Positions 8,551 through 21,736 of a stretch of 64,000 bases of DNA are shown in pieces. Positions within the stretch are counted from its first letter, which is position 1, and each line of letters begins with the position of its first letter. Under the pieces are notes generated by a model, which was given only the letters and a program-made list of their open reading frames with translations, had not been told where the DNA came from and ran no database searches. The DNA lies in assembly GCF_902505095.1 (NCBI RefSeq), contig NZ_CABWIB010000001.1, positions 1,277,222-1,341,221 of the forward strand, in the 5' to 3' direction. This DNA comes from Oceanivirga miroungae (lineage in GTDB: Bacteria > Fusobacteriota > Fusobacteriia > Fusobacteriales > Leptotrichiaceae). The translations under genes and the position numbers were made by a program.

Positions 8551-9604
8551 TTTCTTCTTCTTTCATTTCCTTTATAATATTTAAAACAGCATTCCCTGTA
8601 TATATCTTATCTAAATTTTCTATCATAAATTTTAAAACTGACTCTTTATATGTAAGATTTATTGCCTCGTTTATTGCGTTTTTTGCTTTTTCATTTGTAT
8701 AAACCTTACTTGCATTTATATACTCTAACATTAATGCGTTTTCTGATTGGCCGACAAAATCATAAGGTATTAAAATTGAAGGCTTTCTAAGCTCTATTAT
8801 TTCAGAAATTGTAGAGGCTCCTGCTCTTGATACCAGTATATCAGCTGCAGCCATTATTTCATATACATTATCAAAGTAATCTTTTAATACTAAATTATCC
8901 TGATATCTTACTCTTGTTAGTACATCGGTATATAGTTTTTTACCTGTAGCCCAATATATTAATACATCATTTTTTTTATCTATTTCTTCACTTAAGTATA
9001 TCATTGCATCATTAATATTTTTTGCACCTAAACTTCCACCAACAACTAATACAACTTTTTTATTAACATCAATTCCTAATTTTTCTCTGGCTTTTTCTTT
9101 TGAAATATTATAAAATTCTTCTCTTAATGGATTTCCAGTTACAATATACTTATCCTTATTTTTATCCTTTATATACTTTAATGACTCATCAAAAGCTAAA
9201 AATACTTTTTTAGCAAATCTTTTTAAAAATTTATTGGCTGAACCCATTAAAATATTTTGTTCTTGAATATATATATTAAGTTTTAGTAATCTTGCTGCTA
9301 ATACTGTAGGTATTGAAATATAGTTACCAAAACCTATTACTGTATCTATATTATTTTCTTTTAATATTTTTCTAGATTTATAAACTGCTTTTAGCATTTT
9401 AAATATATTTTTCACTTTATTTAGAGGTAATATATCAAGTCCATAAAACTTATAATTTTTACTCGGAACTAAATCTTTTTCCATTCTATGTTCTGTTCCT
9501 ATAAATATTACGTTATATCCTTTTTTTCTTAACTCTTCTAAAAGCGCTAAGGCTGGATATATATGGCCCCCTGTTCCTCCTGTTGTTATAGCTATATTTT
9601 TCAT
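8540..9604 (-). CDS. murG: MurG lipid II synthase (GlcNAc transferase)
   Basis: Membrane-associated GT28 enzyme that transfers GlcNAc to lipid I. It starts with the donor/lipid loop TTGGTGGHIYPALAL. The UDP-binding C-domain includes VVGGSLGAKNIND and SRAGASTISEI. Length (354 aa) is normal. It is the first gene of the mur-fts-adk-map unit and overlaps murC. Confidence 0.97.
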   Translation of the reverse strand: MKNIAITTGGTGGHIYPALALLEELRKKGYNVIFIGTEHRMEKDLVPSKNYKFYGLDILPLNKVKNIFKMLKAVYKSRKILKENNIDTVIGFGNYISIPTVLAARLLKLNIYIQEQNILMGSANKFLKRFAKKVFLAFDESLKYIKDKNKDKYIVTGNPLREEFYNISKEKAREKLGIDVNKKVVLVVGGSLGAKNINDAMIYLSEEIDKKNDVLIYWATGKKLYTDVLTRVRYQDNLVLKDYFDNVYEIMAAADILVSRAGASTISEIIELRKPSILIPYDFVGQSENALMLEYINASKVYTNEKAKNAINEAINLTYKESVLKFMIENLDKIYTGNAVLNIIKEMKEEENEK

Positions 9605-9626
9605 TTTAGCCCCCTTTTACACACTT

Positions 9627-9655
9627 AGTGTAACTTTTTTTTATATTTATGTCAA
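9627..9655 (-). promoter_or_regulatory. probable promoter of murG operon
   Basis: On the minus strand TTGACA (9650-9655) and TACACT (9627-9632) are 17 bases apart, upstream of murG and downstream of the rRNA/tRNA terminator. Confidence 0.6.
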
Positions 9656-9660
9656 TTAGC

Positions 9661-9683
9661 AAAAAAAAAAGACCTAAGTCTTT
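9661..9683 (-). terminator. terminator of the rRNA-tRNA operon
   Basis: On the minus strand AAAGAC-TTAG-GTCTTT is followed by a run of T residues, three bases after the tRNA-Leu CCA end. Confidence 0.75.
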
Positions 9684-9685
9684 AC

Positions 9686-9769
9686 TGGTGCACGAGGAGG
9701 GACTTGAACCCTCATGTCAAAGACGCTAGATCCTAAGTCTAGTGCGTATGCCAATTTCGCCACCCGTGC
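9686..9769 (-). tRNA. tRNA-Leu (anticodon TAG)
   Basis: Class II tRNA with a long variable arm. The anticodon stem-loop is CTAGA-CTTAGGA-TCTAG, the acceptor GCACGGG pairs with CTCGTGC, and CCA is encoded. Confidence 0.95.
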
Positions 9770-9774
9770 ATTTA

Positions 9775-9851
9775 TGGGGTGATCGACGAGACTTGAACTC
9801 GCGACAACCAGAACCACAATCTGGCGCTCTACCTGCTGAACTACGATCACC
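9775..9851 (-). tRNA. tRNA-His (anticodon GTG)
   Basis: The anticodon stem-loop is CCAGA-TTGTGGT-TCTGG. The extra 5' G (G-1) opposite C73 is encoded, the identity element for HisRS, and CCA is encoded. Confidence 0.95.
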
Positions 9852-9853
9852 AT

Positions 9854-9929
9854 TGGAGCGGGAAACGAGGGTCGAACTCGCGACATTCAGCTTGGAAGGC
9901 TGACACTCTACCAACTGAGTTATTCCCGC
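9854..9929 (-). tRNA. tRNA-Gly (anticodon TCC)
   Basis: The anticodon stem-loop is TCAGC-CTTCCAA-GCTGA, the acceptor GCGGGAA pairs with TTCCCGC, and CCA is encoded. Confidence 0.95.
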
Positions 9930-9954
9930 AACTCTTTTTTCTCTTTTCAAAAAA

Positions 9955-10031
9955 TGGTCGGTGTGACAGGATTTGAACCTACGACCCCTTGTTCCCAAGA
10001 CAAGTGCGCTACCTAACTGCGCTACACACCG
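9955..10031 (-). tRNA. tRNA-Pro (anticodon TGG)
   Basis: The anticodon stem-loop is CTTGT-CTTGGGA-ACAAG, the acceptor CGGTGTG pairs with CACACCG, and CCA is encoded. It is the first tRNA after 5S. Confidence 0.95.
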
Positions 10032-10040
10032 ACTTTTTAA

Positions 10041-10148
10041 TTTGGCAACTACCTATTTTCCCGCTTACGAAGTATCTTCGGCGTACACGTGCTTAACTGC
10101 TAGGTTCGATATGTTACTAGGTGTATCCACGTGGCTATTATCACCAAA
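10041..10148 (-). rRNA. rrf: 5S ribosomal RNA
   Basis: About 108 nt. The terminal stem TTTGGTGA/TTGCCAAA and the conserved loop CGAACCTAGCAGTTAAGC are visible on the minus strand. It lies between 23S and tRNA-Pro. Ends are approximate to a few bases. Confidence 0.9.
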
Positions 10149-10198
10149 TTTATTGTTCTAGGACAATTAGAAATAAATAGTAGTAGTAAAATATTACA

Positions 10199-13120
<2,922 letters not shown>

Positions 13121-13240
13121 CTATCTATCTCTTTTGTTAAAGTTGTAATATTTTACCTACTATTCATTTCTCATTGTCCTATTTTTTTAATTTAAAGATA
13201 ATTTGCAAACAAGATAAGAAGTCTTTTCATTTCTCCTTAG

Positions 13241-14752
<1,512 letters not shown>

Positions 14753-14855
14753 ATTTATTTTTCCTTGTTTTTTTTCACCTTATTGTCTTTTATCTTAACT
14801 TGTTTGCATTTGTTTTTATTATCTTTTCATTGTTCTTATCAAGCTTTCTTTCCCG

Positions 14856-14899
14856 CTTGACAAGATATATACTAACAAATTTTTAGGTACCTTGTCAAG
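14856..14899 (-). promoter_or_regulatory. rRNA promoter inside a 9-bp dyad
   Basis: On the minus strand TTGACA (14893-14898) and TAGTAT (14869-14874) are 18 bases apart, about 115 bases before 16S. The -35 lies in CTTGACAAG, and its exact inverse CTTGTCAAG (minus strand) occurs just after the -10, so a 9-bp inverted repeat brackets the promoter. Confidence 0.7.
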
Positions 14900-14975
14900 A
14901 AAATTTTGATTTTTTTTAAAAATTTTTTTCAAAAACCACTCCAGATTTTGTATTTATTAAGATTGTTTTAATGTA

Positions 14976-15012
14976 AAAAGATGAGAAATTATATACCTCT
15001 TTCTCATCTTTT
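14976..15012 (-). terminator. terminator after tuf
   Basis: Perfect 13-bp stem (AAAAGATGAGAAA and its complement) with an 11-base loop. The T-rich arm lies downstream of the tuf stop. Confidence 0.85.
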
Positions 15013-15035
15013 CTGTTTTTGTTATTTTACTCTAC

Positions 15036-16220
15036 TTATTTTCTTACTTCAGAAACTACTCCAGAAGCTACTGTTCTTCCACCTTCACGGATTGCGAATC
15101 TTAATCCTGGTTCCATTGCGATTGGGTGTATTAATTTAACTTCTACTTTTACGTTATCTCCAGGCATTACCATTTCTACACCTTCTGGTAATTGTACTTC
15201 TCCTGTTATGTCAGTTGTTCTGAAATAGAATTGTGGTTTGTATCCTGTAAAGAATGGAGTATGTCTTCCACCTTCTTCTTTTGTTAATACGTAGATTTCT
15301 CCCATGAATTCTGTATGAGGTTTGATTGATCCTATCTTAGCTAATACTTGTCCTCTTTCTACTTCTTCTTTCTTGATTCCTCTTAATAATGCTCCTATAT
15401 TATCCCCTGCTTGTCCTTGGTCTAATAATTTTCTGAACATTTCTACTCCAGTTACTGTAGATTTTACTGTTGGTTTGATTCCTACTATTTCTACTTCTTC
15501 TCCAACTTTTACTAATCCTCTTTCTACTCTTCCTGTTACAACTGTTCCACGTCCTGTTATTGTCATTACGTCTTCAATTGGCATTAAGAATGGTAAGTTA
15601 ATTGGTCTTTCTGGTGTTGGTATGTATTCATCTACTGCATCTATTAATTCTAAGATTTTTTCTTCCCATACTTTTTCTCCATTTAATGCTCCTAAGCTTG
15701 ACCCTCTTATTACTGGTACGTCATCTCCTGGGAAATCATATTCGTTTAATAATTCTCTTACTTCCATTTCTACTAAGTCTAATAATTCTTCATCATCAAC
15801 CATATCAGATTTGTTTAAGTATACTACTATGTAAGGTACTCCTACTTGTCTTGCTAATAGTATGTGTTCTCTTGTTTGTGGCATTGGTCCATCAGCTGCT
15901 GATACTACTAAGATAGCTCCATCCATTTGTGCTGCTCCTGTTATCATGTTTTTAACATAGTCAGCATGGCCTGGACAGTCTACGTGTGCGTAGTGTCTTT
16001 TTTCTGATTCATACTCAATGTGTGCTGTGTTGATTGTTATCCCTCTTTCTCTTTCTTCTGGAGCTTGGTCGATATTTTCAAAATCAACTTTTTGTGCTAA
16101 TCCTCTTTCAGATAATACTTTTGAGATCGCTGCTGTTGTTGTTGTCTTACCGTGATCTACGTGTCCTATTGTTCCAACGTTAACGTGTTCTTTTACTCTT
16201 TCGAACTTTTGTTTTGCCAT
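15036..16220 (-). CDS. tuf: elongation factor Tu
   Basis: GTPase that delivers aminoacyl-tRNA to the ribosome. The protein (394 aa) starts [20 protein letters not shown]. It has the P-loop GHVDHGKTT, switch [14 protein letters not shown], the guanine-specificity motif NKSD and the domain II/III motifs. An in-frame start further upstream exists, but AGGAGG precedes the ATG at 16220. It stands alone with its own promoter and terminator, not in a str operon. Confidence 0.98.
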   Translation of the reverse strand: MAKQKFERVKEHVNVGTIGHVDHGKTTTTAAISKVLSERGLAQKVDFENIDQAPEERERGITINTAHIEYESEKRHYAHVDCPGHADYVKNMITGAAQMDGAILVVSAADGPMPQTREHILLARQVGVPYIVVYLNKSDMVDDEELLDLVEMEVRELLNEYDFPGDDVPVIRGSSLGALNGEKVWEEKILELIDAVDEYIPTPERPINLPFLMPIEDVMTITGRGTVVTGRVERGLVKVGEEVEIVGIKPTVKSTVTGVEMFRKLLDQGQAGDNIGALLRGIKKEEVERGQVLAKIGSIKPHTEFMGEIYVLTKEEGGRHTPFFTGYKPQFYFRTTDITGEVQLPEGVEMVMPGDNVKVEVKLIHPIAMEPGLRFAIREGGRTVASGVVSEVRK

Positions 16221-16258
16221 TTTTATTTTCCTCCTAATAATTATTACTCTTTTAGTCA

Positions 16259-16287
16259 ATTATATCATTTTGATTTTTTAAAGTCAA
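16259..16287 (-). promoter_or_regulatory. strong promoter of tuf
   Basis: On the minus strand TTGACT (16282-16287) and TATAAT (16259-16264) are 17 bases apart, between the rpmF terminator and tuf. Confidence 0.8.
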
Positions 16288-16311
16288 TTAAATAAAGCCT
16301 CTAGAATGCAT

Positions 16312-16336
16312 AAAAAAAAAAGAAGTTATAACTTCT
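16312..16336 (-). terminator. terminator after rpmF
   Basis: Palindrome AGAAGTTATAACTTCT followed on the minus strand by an uninterrupted T run, six bases after the rpmF stop. Confidence 0.85.
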
Positions 16337-16341
16337 AATTT

Positions 16342-16521
16342 TTACTCTGCATCATCAGATATTATTTGTCTACCTCTATATAGCCCTGTTTCTAAGTTTA
16401 ATCTATGAGGTCTTCTAACTGTTCCATCTGCTTCTTTAACGAAAACAGGTGCATTTATTGCATCATGTGCTCTTCTCATATTTCTTTTTGCTTTAGAGGT
16501 TCTCTTCTTTGGTACTGCCAT
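16342..16521 (-). CDS. rpmF: 50S ribosomal protein L32
   Basis: Small 50S protein. I translated 59 codons from an ATG at 16521 preceded by AAAGGAGCT. The sequence begins MAVPKKRTSKAKRNMRRAH, contains RRPHRLNLETGLYRGRQI and ends SDDAE. It is the cysteine-free type, with no zinc ribbon. The yceD (DUF177) gene that often precedes rpmF is absent; the gene has its own promoter. Confidence 0.95.
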   Translation of the reverse strand: MAVPKKRTSKAKRNMRRAHDAINAPVFVKEADGTVRRPHRLNLETGLYRGRQIISDDAE

Positions 16522-16556
16522 TTCTTGAGCTCCTTTCAGTTTCGTAATTACAAGCC

Positions 16557-16585
16557 ATTATATCAAATAAGATATTGCTTGTCAA
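16557..16585 (-). promoter_or_regulatory. promoter of rpmF
   Basis: On the minus strand TTGACA (16580-16585) and TATAAT (16557-16562) are 17 bases apart. Just upstream is a 7-bp hairpin (AGGGGAC/GTCCCCT, 16590-16606) directly after the S1 gene stop. It lacks a T run and may be a weak terminator. Confidence 0.8.
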
Positions 16586-16610
16586 CATTAGGGGACATAG
16601 TCCCCTAAAA

Positions 16611-18143
16611 TTAATTATTTACTCCGTATTTTTCCATCATTTCATCTAAGTCTTCTTTAGCTTCAACTTCATCTACTCTTTTTGGTGATAAGATGATTGA
16701 ACCTTTTTGACCGTTAGAATCTATTACAACTACTTTTACTTTATCTCCTAATTTTAATTCTCCAGATACTTCTCTTTTTGGAATTAATCCTTTGAATCTT
16801 GGTGTTAATTCTGCTAAGTATGCATTTTCTAATTCATTTGTAACTACTACATCAGCAAAATCTCCTATAGCATATTTTTCATGTGCTTCTAACCATGGAG
16901 AAACTACTAATTCTTTAATTGAAGCTGCAATTTTTCTATTTTCTTTGTCTACTTCAATTATTACAACGTCTACTTCGTCTCCTTCATGTAATTCTGGAGT
17001 TTCTTCTTTTAACCATGCATATTCATTTTTTCTAACAAATGCTTCTAATTTATTTTCTAGTTCAACAAACATACCATAATCTTGCATAAATATTATTTTT
17101 GCTGTATTTTTGTCTCCTTCTTGAACTGTTTCATCTATATTTTCCCATTTTTCATCTAATATTTTCTTAGCACTTAATGAGATTCTTTGTTTTTCATCAT
17201 TTATAGCTTCTACTACAAATTCTATTTTATCTCCAACAGTAAATGTTCTATCTAATTGGAAGAATTTTCTATATGATACATCTGATATATGCATAAATCC
17301 TTCATCATTTGTACCATCTATATCAATTACTAAACCAAAATCAAGTATTTCTTTTATAACTCCACTTAATTTTTGTCCTACTTCATATCTTTCTCTTGTT
17401 TTTACCCAAGGATCTTCAGTTAATTGTTTGATACTTAATTTTATTCTAGATTTTTCTTTATTTAATTCTATAACTTTAGCTTTAACCTTGTCTCCTACTT
17501 TGTAGATTGCTTTTATATCGCTTACTTGTTCCCAGCTTAATTCAGAAATATGTACAAGTCCTGTTAAAACTCCTAAATCTAGTATTAATCCAAAGTCTAA
17601 TACTTCTTTAACTACACCTTCTAAAACATCATTTACAGAAATTTTATCTAAAAATTCCTTTGTTCCTTTTTTAAGGAAATCTACTCTTGATAAAGTAATT
17701 CCTTTTCTATTTTTGTCTTTAACAACAAATTCCATAGTTTTTGAAACAATATCATTTCCTCTTGTTCCTGATAATGAGAATGGTAAAAATGCATTATTAG
17801 ATCCCATTTTAACTGTAAATCCACCTTTTACTTTTTTAGTAACTGTTCCTTCTACAACATCCTCGATAGCTATTTTATCTAATTCTTTTAATCTATCTAA
17901 AGCTATTTTTGATACTATAATAAAGTCTTCTTCAGGTCTCATAACTTGAACAGATATAGTATCCCCTATTTTTTTATCTTCTATTTCAAACGCTCTTACA
18001 CGCCCCTCAAGTTTACCGTTAATATCTAAATAACCGTATTCTTGATCTACCCTTACTATAATTGCATCATCTATAACAGAACCAGATTTATGTTCACTTG
18101 GTTGGTACTCTGTTAATAGTTCTTCAAATTTTAAATCATTCAT
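16611..18143 (-). CDS. rpsA: S1-domain RNA-binding protein (ribosomal protein S1 homologue)
   Basis: Binds mRNA and promotes initiation on structured messages. The 510-aa protein is a chain of about six S1 OB-fold repeats, marked by phrases such as DLGVLTGLVHISELSW, GTNDEGFMHISDVS and GDKVKAKVIELNKEKSRIKLS. An in-frame TTG at 18176 would overlap ptsH; the ATG at 18143 has AAAAAAGGAGAA upstream and is preferred. It follows ptsH by 19 bases. It is unfused, unlike the IspH-S1 fusions of some Firmicutes. Confidence 0.88.
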   Translation of the reverse strand: MNDLKFEELLTEYQPSEHKSGSVIDDAIIVRVDQEYGYLDINGKLEGRVRAFEIEDKKIGDTISVQVMRPEEDFIIVSKIALDRLKELDKIAIEDVVEGTVTKKVKGGFTVKMGSNNAFLPFSLSGTRGNDIVSKTMEFVVKDKNRKGITLSRVDFLKKGTKEFLDKISVNDVLEGVVKEVLDFGLILDLGVLTGLVHISELSWEQVSDIKAIYKVGDKVKAKVIELNKEKSRIKLSIKQLTEDPWVKTRERYEVGQKLSGVIKEILDFGLVIDIDGTNDEGFMHISDVSYRKFFQLDRTFTVGDKIEFVVEAINDEKQRISLSAKKILDEKWENIDETVQEGDKNTAKIIFMQDYGMFVELENKLEAFVRKNEYAWLKEETPELHEGDEVDVVIIEVDKENRKIAASIKELVVSPWLEAHEKYAIGDFADVVVTNELENAYLAELTPRFKGLIPKREVSGELKLGDKVKVVVIDSNGQKGSIILSPKRVDEVEAKEDLDEMMEKYGVNN

Positions 18144-18162
18144 TTTTTTATTTTCTCCTTTT

Positions 18163-18447
18163 TTAGATTTCATCAAATTTCAAGACCTCAACCAAATACT
18201 TTAAATCATCTATTAGTTTTTGTTCACTTAAATCATCGTTTTCACTTGATTCTACTATTACAGTAAACTTTTCTCCTTTAGATAATGCTAAAAGCATTAG
18301 CCCCATTACATTTTTAGCGTCTATTATTTCATCATTAGCATAAACACTAACATCACCTTTAAACTGTTGAGTAATTTCTACGATTTTTGTAGATGGTCTT
18401 GCGTGAAGACCTTGTTCATTTTTTATAATCAAATCAACTTTCTTCAT
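18163..18447 (-). CDS. ptsH: PTS phosphocarrier protein HPr with Asn at position 46
   Basis: Carries phosphate from enzyme I to sugar-specific EIIA domains. The 94-aa sequence has the active histidine in QGLHARPS (His15). The second conserved site, usually Ser46 (the HPr kinase target in Firmicutes), reads DAKNVMGLM, so residue 46 is Asn. It has its own promoter and leads the ptsH-rpsA pair. ptsI is far away at 44786. Confidence 0.92.
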   Translation of the reverse strand: MKKVDLIIKNEQGLHARPSTKIVEITQQFKGDVSVYANDEIIDAKNVMGLMLLALSKGEKFTVIVESSENDDLSEQKLIDDLKYLVEVLKFDEI

Positions 18448-18467
18448 AACTTCACCTTTTGATTTAC

Positions 18468-18497
18468 ATTATACACCATAATTTAAAAAAAGTCTAA
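18468..18497 (-). promoter_or_regulatory. promoter of ptsH-rpsA
   Basis: On the minus strand TTAGAC (18492-18497) and TATAAT (18468-18473) are 18 bases apart, about 20 bases before ptsH. Confidence 0.7.
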
Positions 18498-18508
18498 TTT
18501 TTTTTATC

Positions 18509-18533
18509 AGTAAAAATTAAGTTTATTTTTACT
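18509..18533 (-). terminator. possible weak terminator after the GH13 gene
   Basis: 9-bp stem AGTAAAAAT/ATTTTTACT with a 7-base loop, ten bases after the GH13 stop. There is no clean T run, so confidence is low. Confidence 0.4.
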
Positions 18534-18542
18534 AAAACTCTC

Positions 18543-19982
18543 TTATTTAACTATACTTTCATAAGGCTCTAATTCAATGATATTTTTATCTAAATTTATA
18601 GTTTTTTTCTTATCGCTTAAATTATGAATTATGTATTTCACCTTTCCTTTATATTTCATTTTATAACTAAACACTTCATTATCTTTTAAATCTAGTTTTT
18701 CATATTTACCATATTTTATTTCTCTATTATCTTTTCTTATTTTTATCCATTTTTTATAATGATTTAATAAAGATTTGGGATTATTTAGCTGCGTATAATA
18801 ATCATTTGTTTCTATATTATCTCTATTATATACCCAATTAGTTTGGTAATTATCTCCCCATAAATATCCTTCTCTTATATGCTCATCTGGTTTATCACCT
18901 TTCATTCCAAGTTCTTCACCGTAATATATATATGGATTACCAGGTAATGTTAATAATATACTTGCTGCTAGCTTTAATCTTTTTAATTCATTTACACTAC
19001 TAGCTATTCTTTTTTGGTCATGGTTTGTCAAAAATGGAGCGTCCATATATTCTTTATTAACACTTTCATTTTTTTCATATATTTTTTCTAATTCGTTAGA
19101 TATTTTTTCGCTATTTTTAGATGCTAGTGTATAAGGAATTAATTTAGTTGATAAGGTAAAATTAAAATTTGAATCCAAAGATTTATAATACTTTGATATT
19201 CTTATGCTATCACTCCATACTTCACCTACAAAATATGCATCATTTTTAATACTTTTAACCGCATCTTTAAATTCTTTTAAAACTTTTATATTTTCAGAAT
19301 CAAGATCTACAATATTTCTTTTTGACTCCTTATAAGCATATAAGTGCATAGCAGCATCTATTCTATAACCATCTATATCAAACTCTTTTACCCAGTATTT
19401 AGCATAGTCTATCATATTTTTTCTGACTTCTTTATTATCAAAATTAAGATCTGGCATACCACTATAAAAAAGGGCATAGTAAGCAGTATCTTTATCTAAA
19501 TCATTCCAAGTTTTAGGCCCTAATATAGCTAAATCCTTTTTATATCTTTTGTCTTTTTTAGATGTAATTACATAATAGTCTTTATATTTTCCTAAATCTT
19601 TAAACCAAGGGTGATTTATACTAGTATGATTTAACGGAAAATCAAGTATTACTTTAATATTTAATTTATGTGCTTTTTTTACTAAGTTTTTCAAATCTTC
19701 TTTTGTGCCAAATTCCTTATCTACACTCATATAATCTTCTACATCATATTTATGACTACTACTTGATTTAAATATCGGGCTTAACCAAATCCCTTCAATC
19801 CCTAAATCACTTAGCTTCTCTAACTTAGCACTTATTCCATTCAAATCTCCTATACCATCAGAATTACTATCAGAAAAACTTCTTACAAAAATTTCATAGT
19901 ATATCCTATTCTTATCTTCATCTTTTTTACTACAAGATACTAGAAAAATTGCTGTAATTACTAAAATTATCAATCTTCTCAT
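18543..19982 (-). CDS. alpha-amylase family (GH13) lipoprotein
   Basis: Predicted surface lipoprotein that hydrolyses alpha-glucans. The signal peptide ends in the lipobox LVSC (Cys17). The (beta/alpha)8 barrel motifs are in order: DFPLNHT, nucleophile Asp209 in DGYRIDAAMH, acid/base Glu254 in VGEVW, and NHD at 320-322. The fold covers residues 27 to about 420, with a C-terminal beta domain after it (total 479 aa). The gene overlaps the downstream end of the phosphatase gene by four bases, so the two are coupled. Exact specificity (maltodextrin, isomaltose, trehalose) cannot be told. Confidence 0.88.
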   Translation of the reverse strand: MRRLIILVITAIFLVSCSKKDEDKNRIYYEIFVRSFSDSNSDGIGDLNGISAKLEKLSDLGIEGIWLSPIFKSSSSHKYDVEDYMSVDKEFGTKEDLKNLVKKAHKLNIKVILDFPLNHTSINHPWFKDLGKYKDYYVITSKKDKRYKKDLAILGPKTWNDLDKDTAYYALFYSGMPDLNFDNKEVRKNMIDYAKYWVKEFDIDGYRIDAAMHLYAYKESKRNIVDLDSENIKVLKEFKDAVKSIKNDAYFVGEVWSDSIRISKYYKSLDSNFNFTLSTKLIPYTLASKNSEKISNELEKIYEKNESVNKEYMDAPFLTNHDQKRIASSVNELKRLKLAASILLTLPGNPYIYYGEELGMKGDKPDEHIREGYLWGDNYQTNWVYNRDNIETNDYYTQLNNPKSLLNHYKKWIKIRKDNREIKYGKYEKLDLKDNEVFSYKMKYKGKVKYIIHNLSDKKKTINLDKNIIELEPYESIVK

Positions 19983-20794
19983 ATTTCAAAAATCCTAATT
20001 ATTTCTTTTTCTACGCCACAGTTATTATTATCATATTTAGTTATATATTTAGCATTTTCAAGTAATACTTTATCTGAATTTATCATAGCATAACCAAATC
20101 CAACTTCATCCAGCATTTCTTTATCATTTTCACCATTCCCAAAGGCCAGTACATCAGATAATTCAATTTTTAATTTATCAGCTAAAATTTTTAAAGCACT
20201 TGCCTTATTAACTCCATTATTAGTAACTTCAACTAGTAAGTTAGTATTTCTTGCTTGACTTATATTTTCTTTATACTCGCTATTTTCTATTAGATTATAT
20301 ATATCATCAACTTCTTTTCCTGTTGCGAAAAACATAATTTTTAGCTTGTTTTCAGGAAACTCTGATATCTTAGATATATTAATTCCTTTTGTAAAATTAA
20401 CATCATTTTCAAGGTCTACTCTTTTATCATAATTATATGTGTAAAGTTTTTCCCAATCATGTATAGCAATAGGATTTTTAAATCCATTAGATACGATAAG
20501 ATTTATTATACCGTCTGCTATTTTATTATCTAATTTTTTATCGTATATTATTTTCCCATTTTTTACATCATATATTTCTGCACCATTATGTCCTATTACA
20601 TAATTAACTCTATCTTTTATCCCAAGTCTTGATAAAAGCTCAACAATTCCAGCGGTTGCACGTCCACTTGCAAAAATTATTGGAATCCCTATACTAAATA
20701 TTTTATCAATATATCTTAAATCTTTTTTAAAATGAGAATCATCTAAAAATGTTCCATCAAAATCTATAGCTATTAACCCTATTTTTTCTTTCAA
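19979..20794 (-). CDS. Cof-type HAD-IIB sugar-phosphate phosphatase
   Basis: Cytoplasmic phosphatase of the HAD superfamily. Motif I is IDFDGTFLDD (Asp11 nucleophile, Asp13), motif II is FASGRAT and motif IV is AFGNGENDKEML. The cap is the large IIB type. At 271 aa it is the usual Cof length. It overlaps the GH13 lipoprotein gene, suggesting a role in sugar-phosphate turnover; the substrate is unknown. Confidence 0.9.
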   Translation of the reverse strand: MKEKIGLIAIDFDGTFLDDSHFKKDLRYIDKIFSIGIPIIFASGRATAGIVELLSRLGIKDRVNYVIGHNGAEIYDVKNGKIIYDKKLDNKIADGIINLIVSNGFKNPIAIHDWEKLYTYNYDKRVDLENDVNFTKGINISKISEFPENKLKIMFFATGKEVDDIYNLIENSEYKENISQARNTNLLVEVTNNGVNKASALKILADKLKIELSDVLAFGNGENDKEMLDEVGFGYAMINSDKVLLENAKYITKYDNNNCGVEKEIIRIFEI

Positions 20795-20817
20795 TTTTTA
20801 CCCCTTTATTCTAAACT

Positions 20818-20856
20818 AAAACCAAGTAAAATAATAAAATATCTACTTGGTTTTTT
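20818..20856 (-). terminator. terminator between epimerase-like and phosphatase genes
   Basis: Stem AAAACCAAGTA/TACTTGGTTTT with T residues on both strands. It probably acts on the epimerase-like transcript and may act in both directions. Confidence 0.7.
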
Positions 20857-20858
20857 AC

Positions 20859-21722
20859 TTATTTTTCAAAAATATATACTACACTACTTGTGAAAGTCTT
20901 ATCTTTTTCTAACTTAACTATCCCTTTTTTTGTTTCTAGCTTATGGTCTGTATCTGTAAAATCAGTTATTCCATACCATGGTTCAACACAAACAAATTGT
21001 GATCCTTGTGGTCTCCAGTAAGCGACATAATCAAATGGCTCATTGTGTATTACACTTACTTTTCTAGTTGAATTTTTGTCTATTATTTCTGTCTTATTTG
21101 AAATATTTCCATCAAATATGATAGCATCATTTTCAAATAATTTATCTGTTATTTCTAATATATCAGAATTTTCTTTTATTAAATTTTTAACATTAGGAGA
21201 TACAAATGCTCCATCTATAGGTATATTTTCTAACTTAGTTTTTTTATCTAATTTTAAATAATAGTTTTCAAAATTTGTTGGTAAGAAAAATGCTGTATGA
21301 TAACCTAATGAGAAATACATTTCTTCTTTCCCTGTATTATATACCTTATACTCCATTTTTATGCTATTTTCATTTAATATTTCATAGCTTAACACTAATT
21401 TAAAATCAAATGGATATACTTTTTTAGTTTCTTCATTTGATAAAAGTACATAACTTATTTTATTTTCTGTTTTTTCTAATAGTTCAAATTCTTTATCTCT
21501 TGCAAATCCATGTCTTGTATTTAAACTATATTCTTTTCCTTTGTATATATACTTTCCATCTAAAAGTCCACCTACAAACGGAAATAGAATAGGTGAAGAT
21601 TTAGCCCAATGTTCTTTACCATTCCATATAAATTCTTCTCCATCCACAATAGCAGAGAATAACTCTGCCCCTTTTTTTCTAACTTTAATTTCTACATTAG
21701 CATATCTTAAGTTTTCTTCCAT
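20859..21722 (-). CDS. aldose 1-epimerase family protein (LacX-like)
   Basis: The 287-aa protein is a galactose-mutarotase-like beta-sandwich: FPFVGGLLDGKY, NTRHGFARDKEFEL and YHTAFFLP are typical, and CVEPWYGITDF near the C-terminus carries the usual catalytic Glu region. LacX-like members act on sugars or sugar phosphates in fermenting bacteria. It lies 14 bases after the EIIB gene and is probably co-transcribed with it. Confidence 0.82.
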   Translation of the reverse strand: MEENLRYANVEIKVRKKGAELFSAIVDGEEFIWNGKEHWAKSSPILFPFVGGLLDGKYIYKGKEYSLNTRHGFARDKEFELLEKTENKISYVLLSNEETKKVYPFDFKLVLSYEILNENSIKMEYKVYNTGKEEMYFSLGYHTAFFLPTNFENYYLKLDKKTKLENIPIDGAFVSPNVKNLIKENSDILEITDKLFENDAIIFDGNISNKTEIIDKNSTRKVSVIHNEPFDYVAYWRPQGSQFVCVEPWYGITDFTDTDHKLETKKGIVKLEKDKTFTSSVVYIFEK

Positions 21723-21736
21723 TTTTCTCTTCTTTC

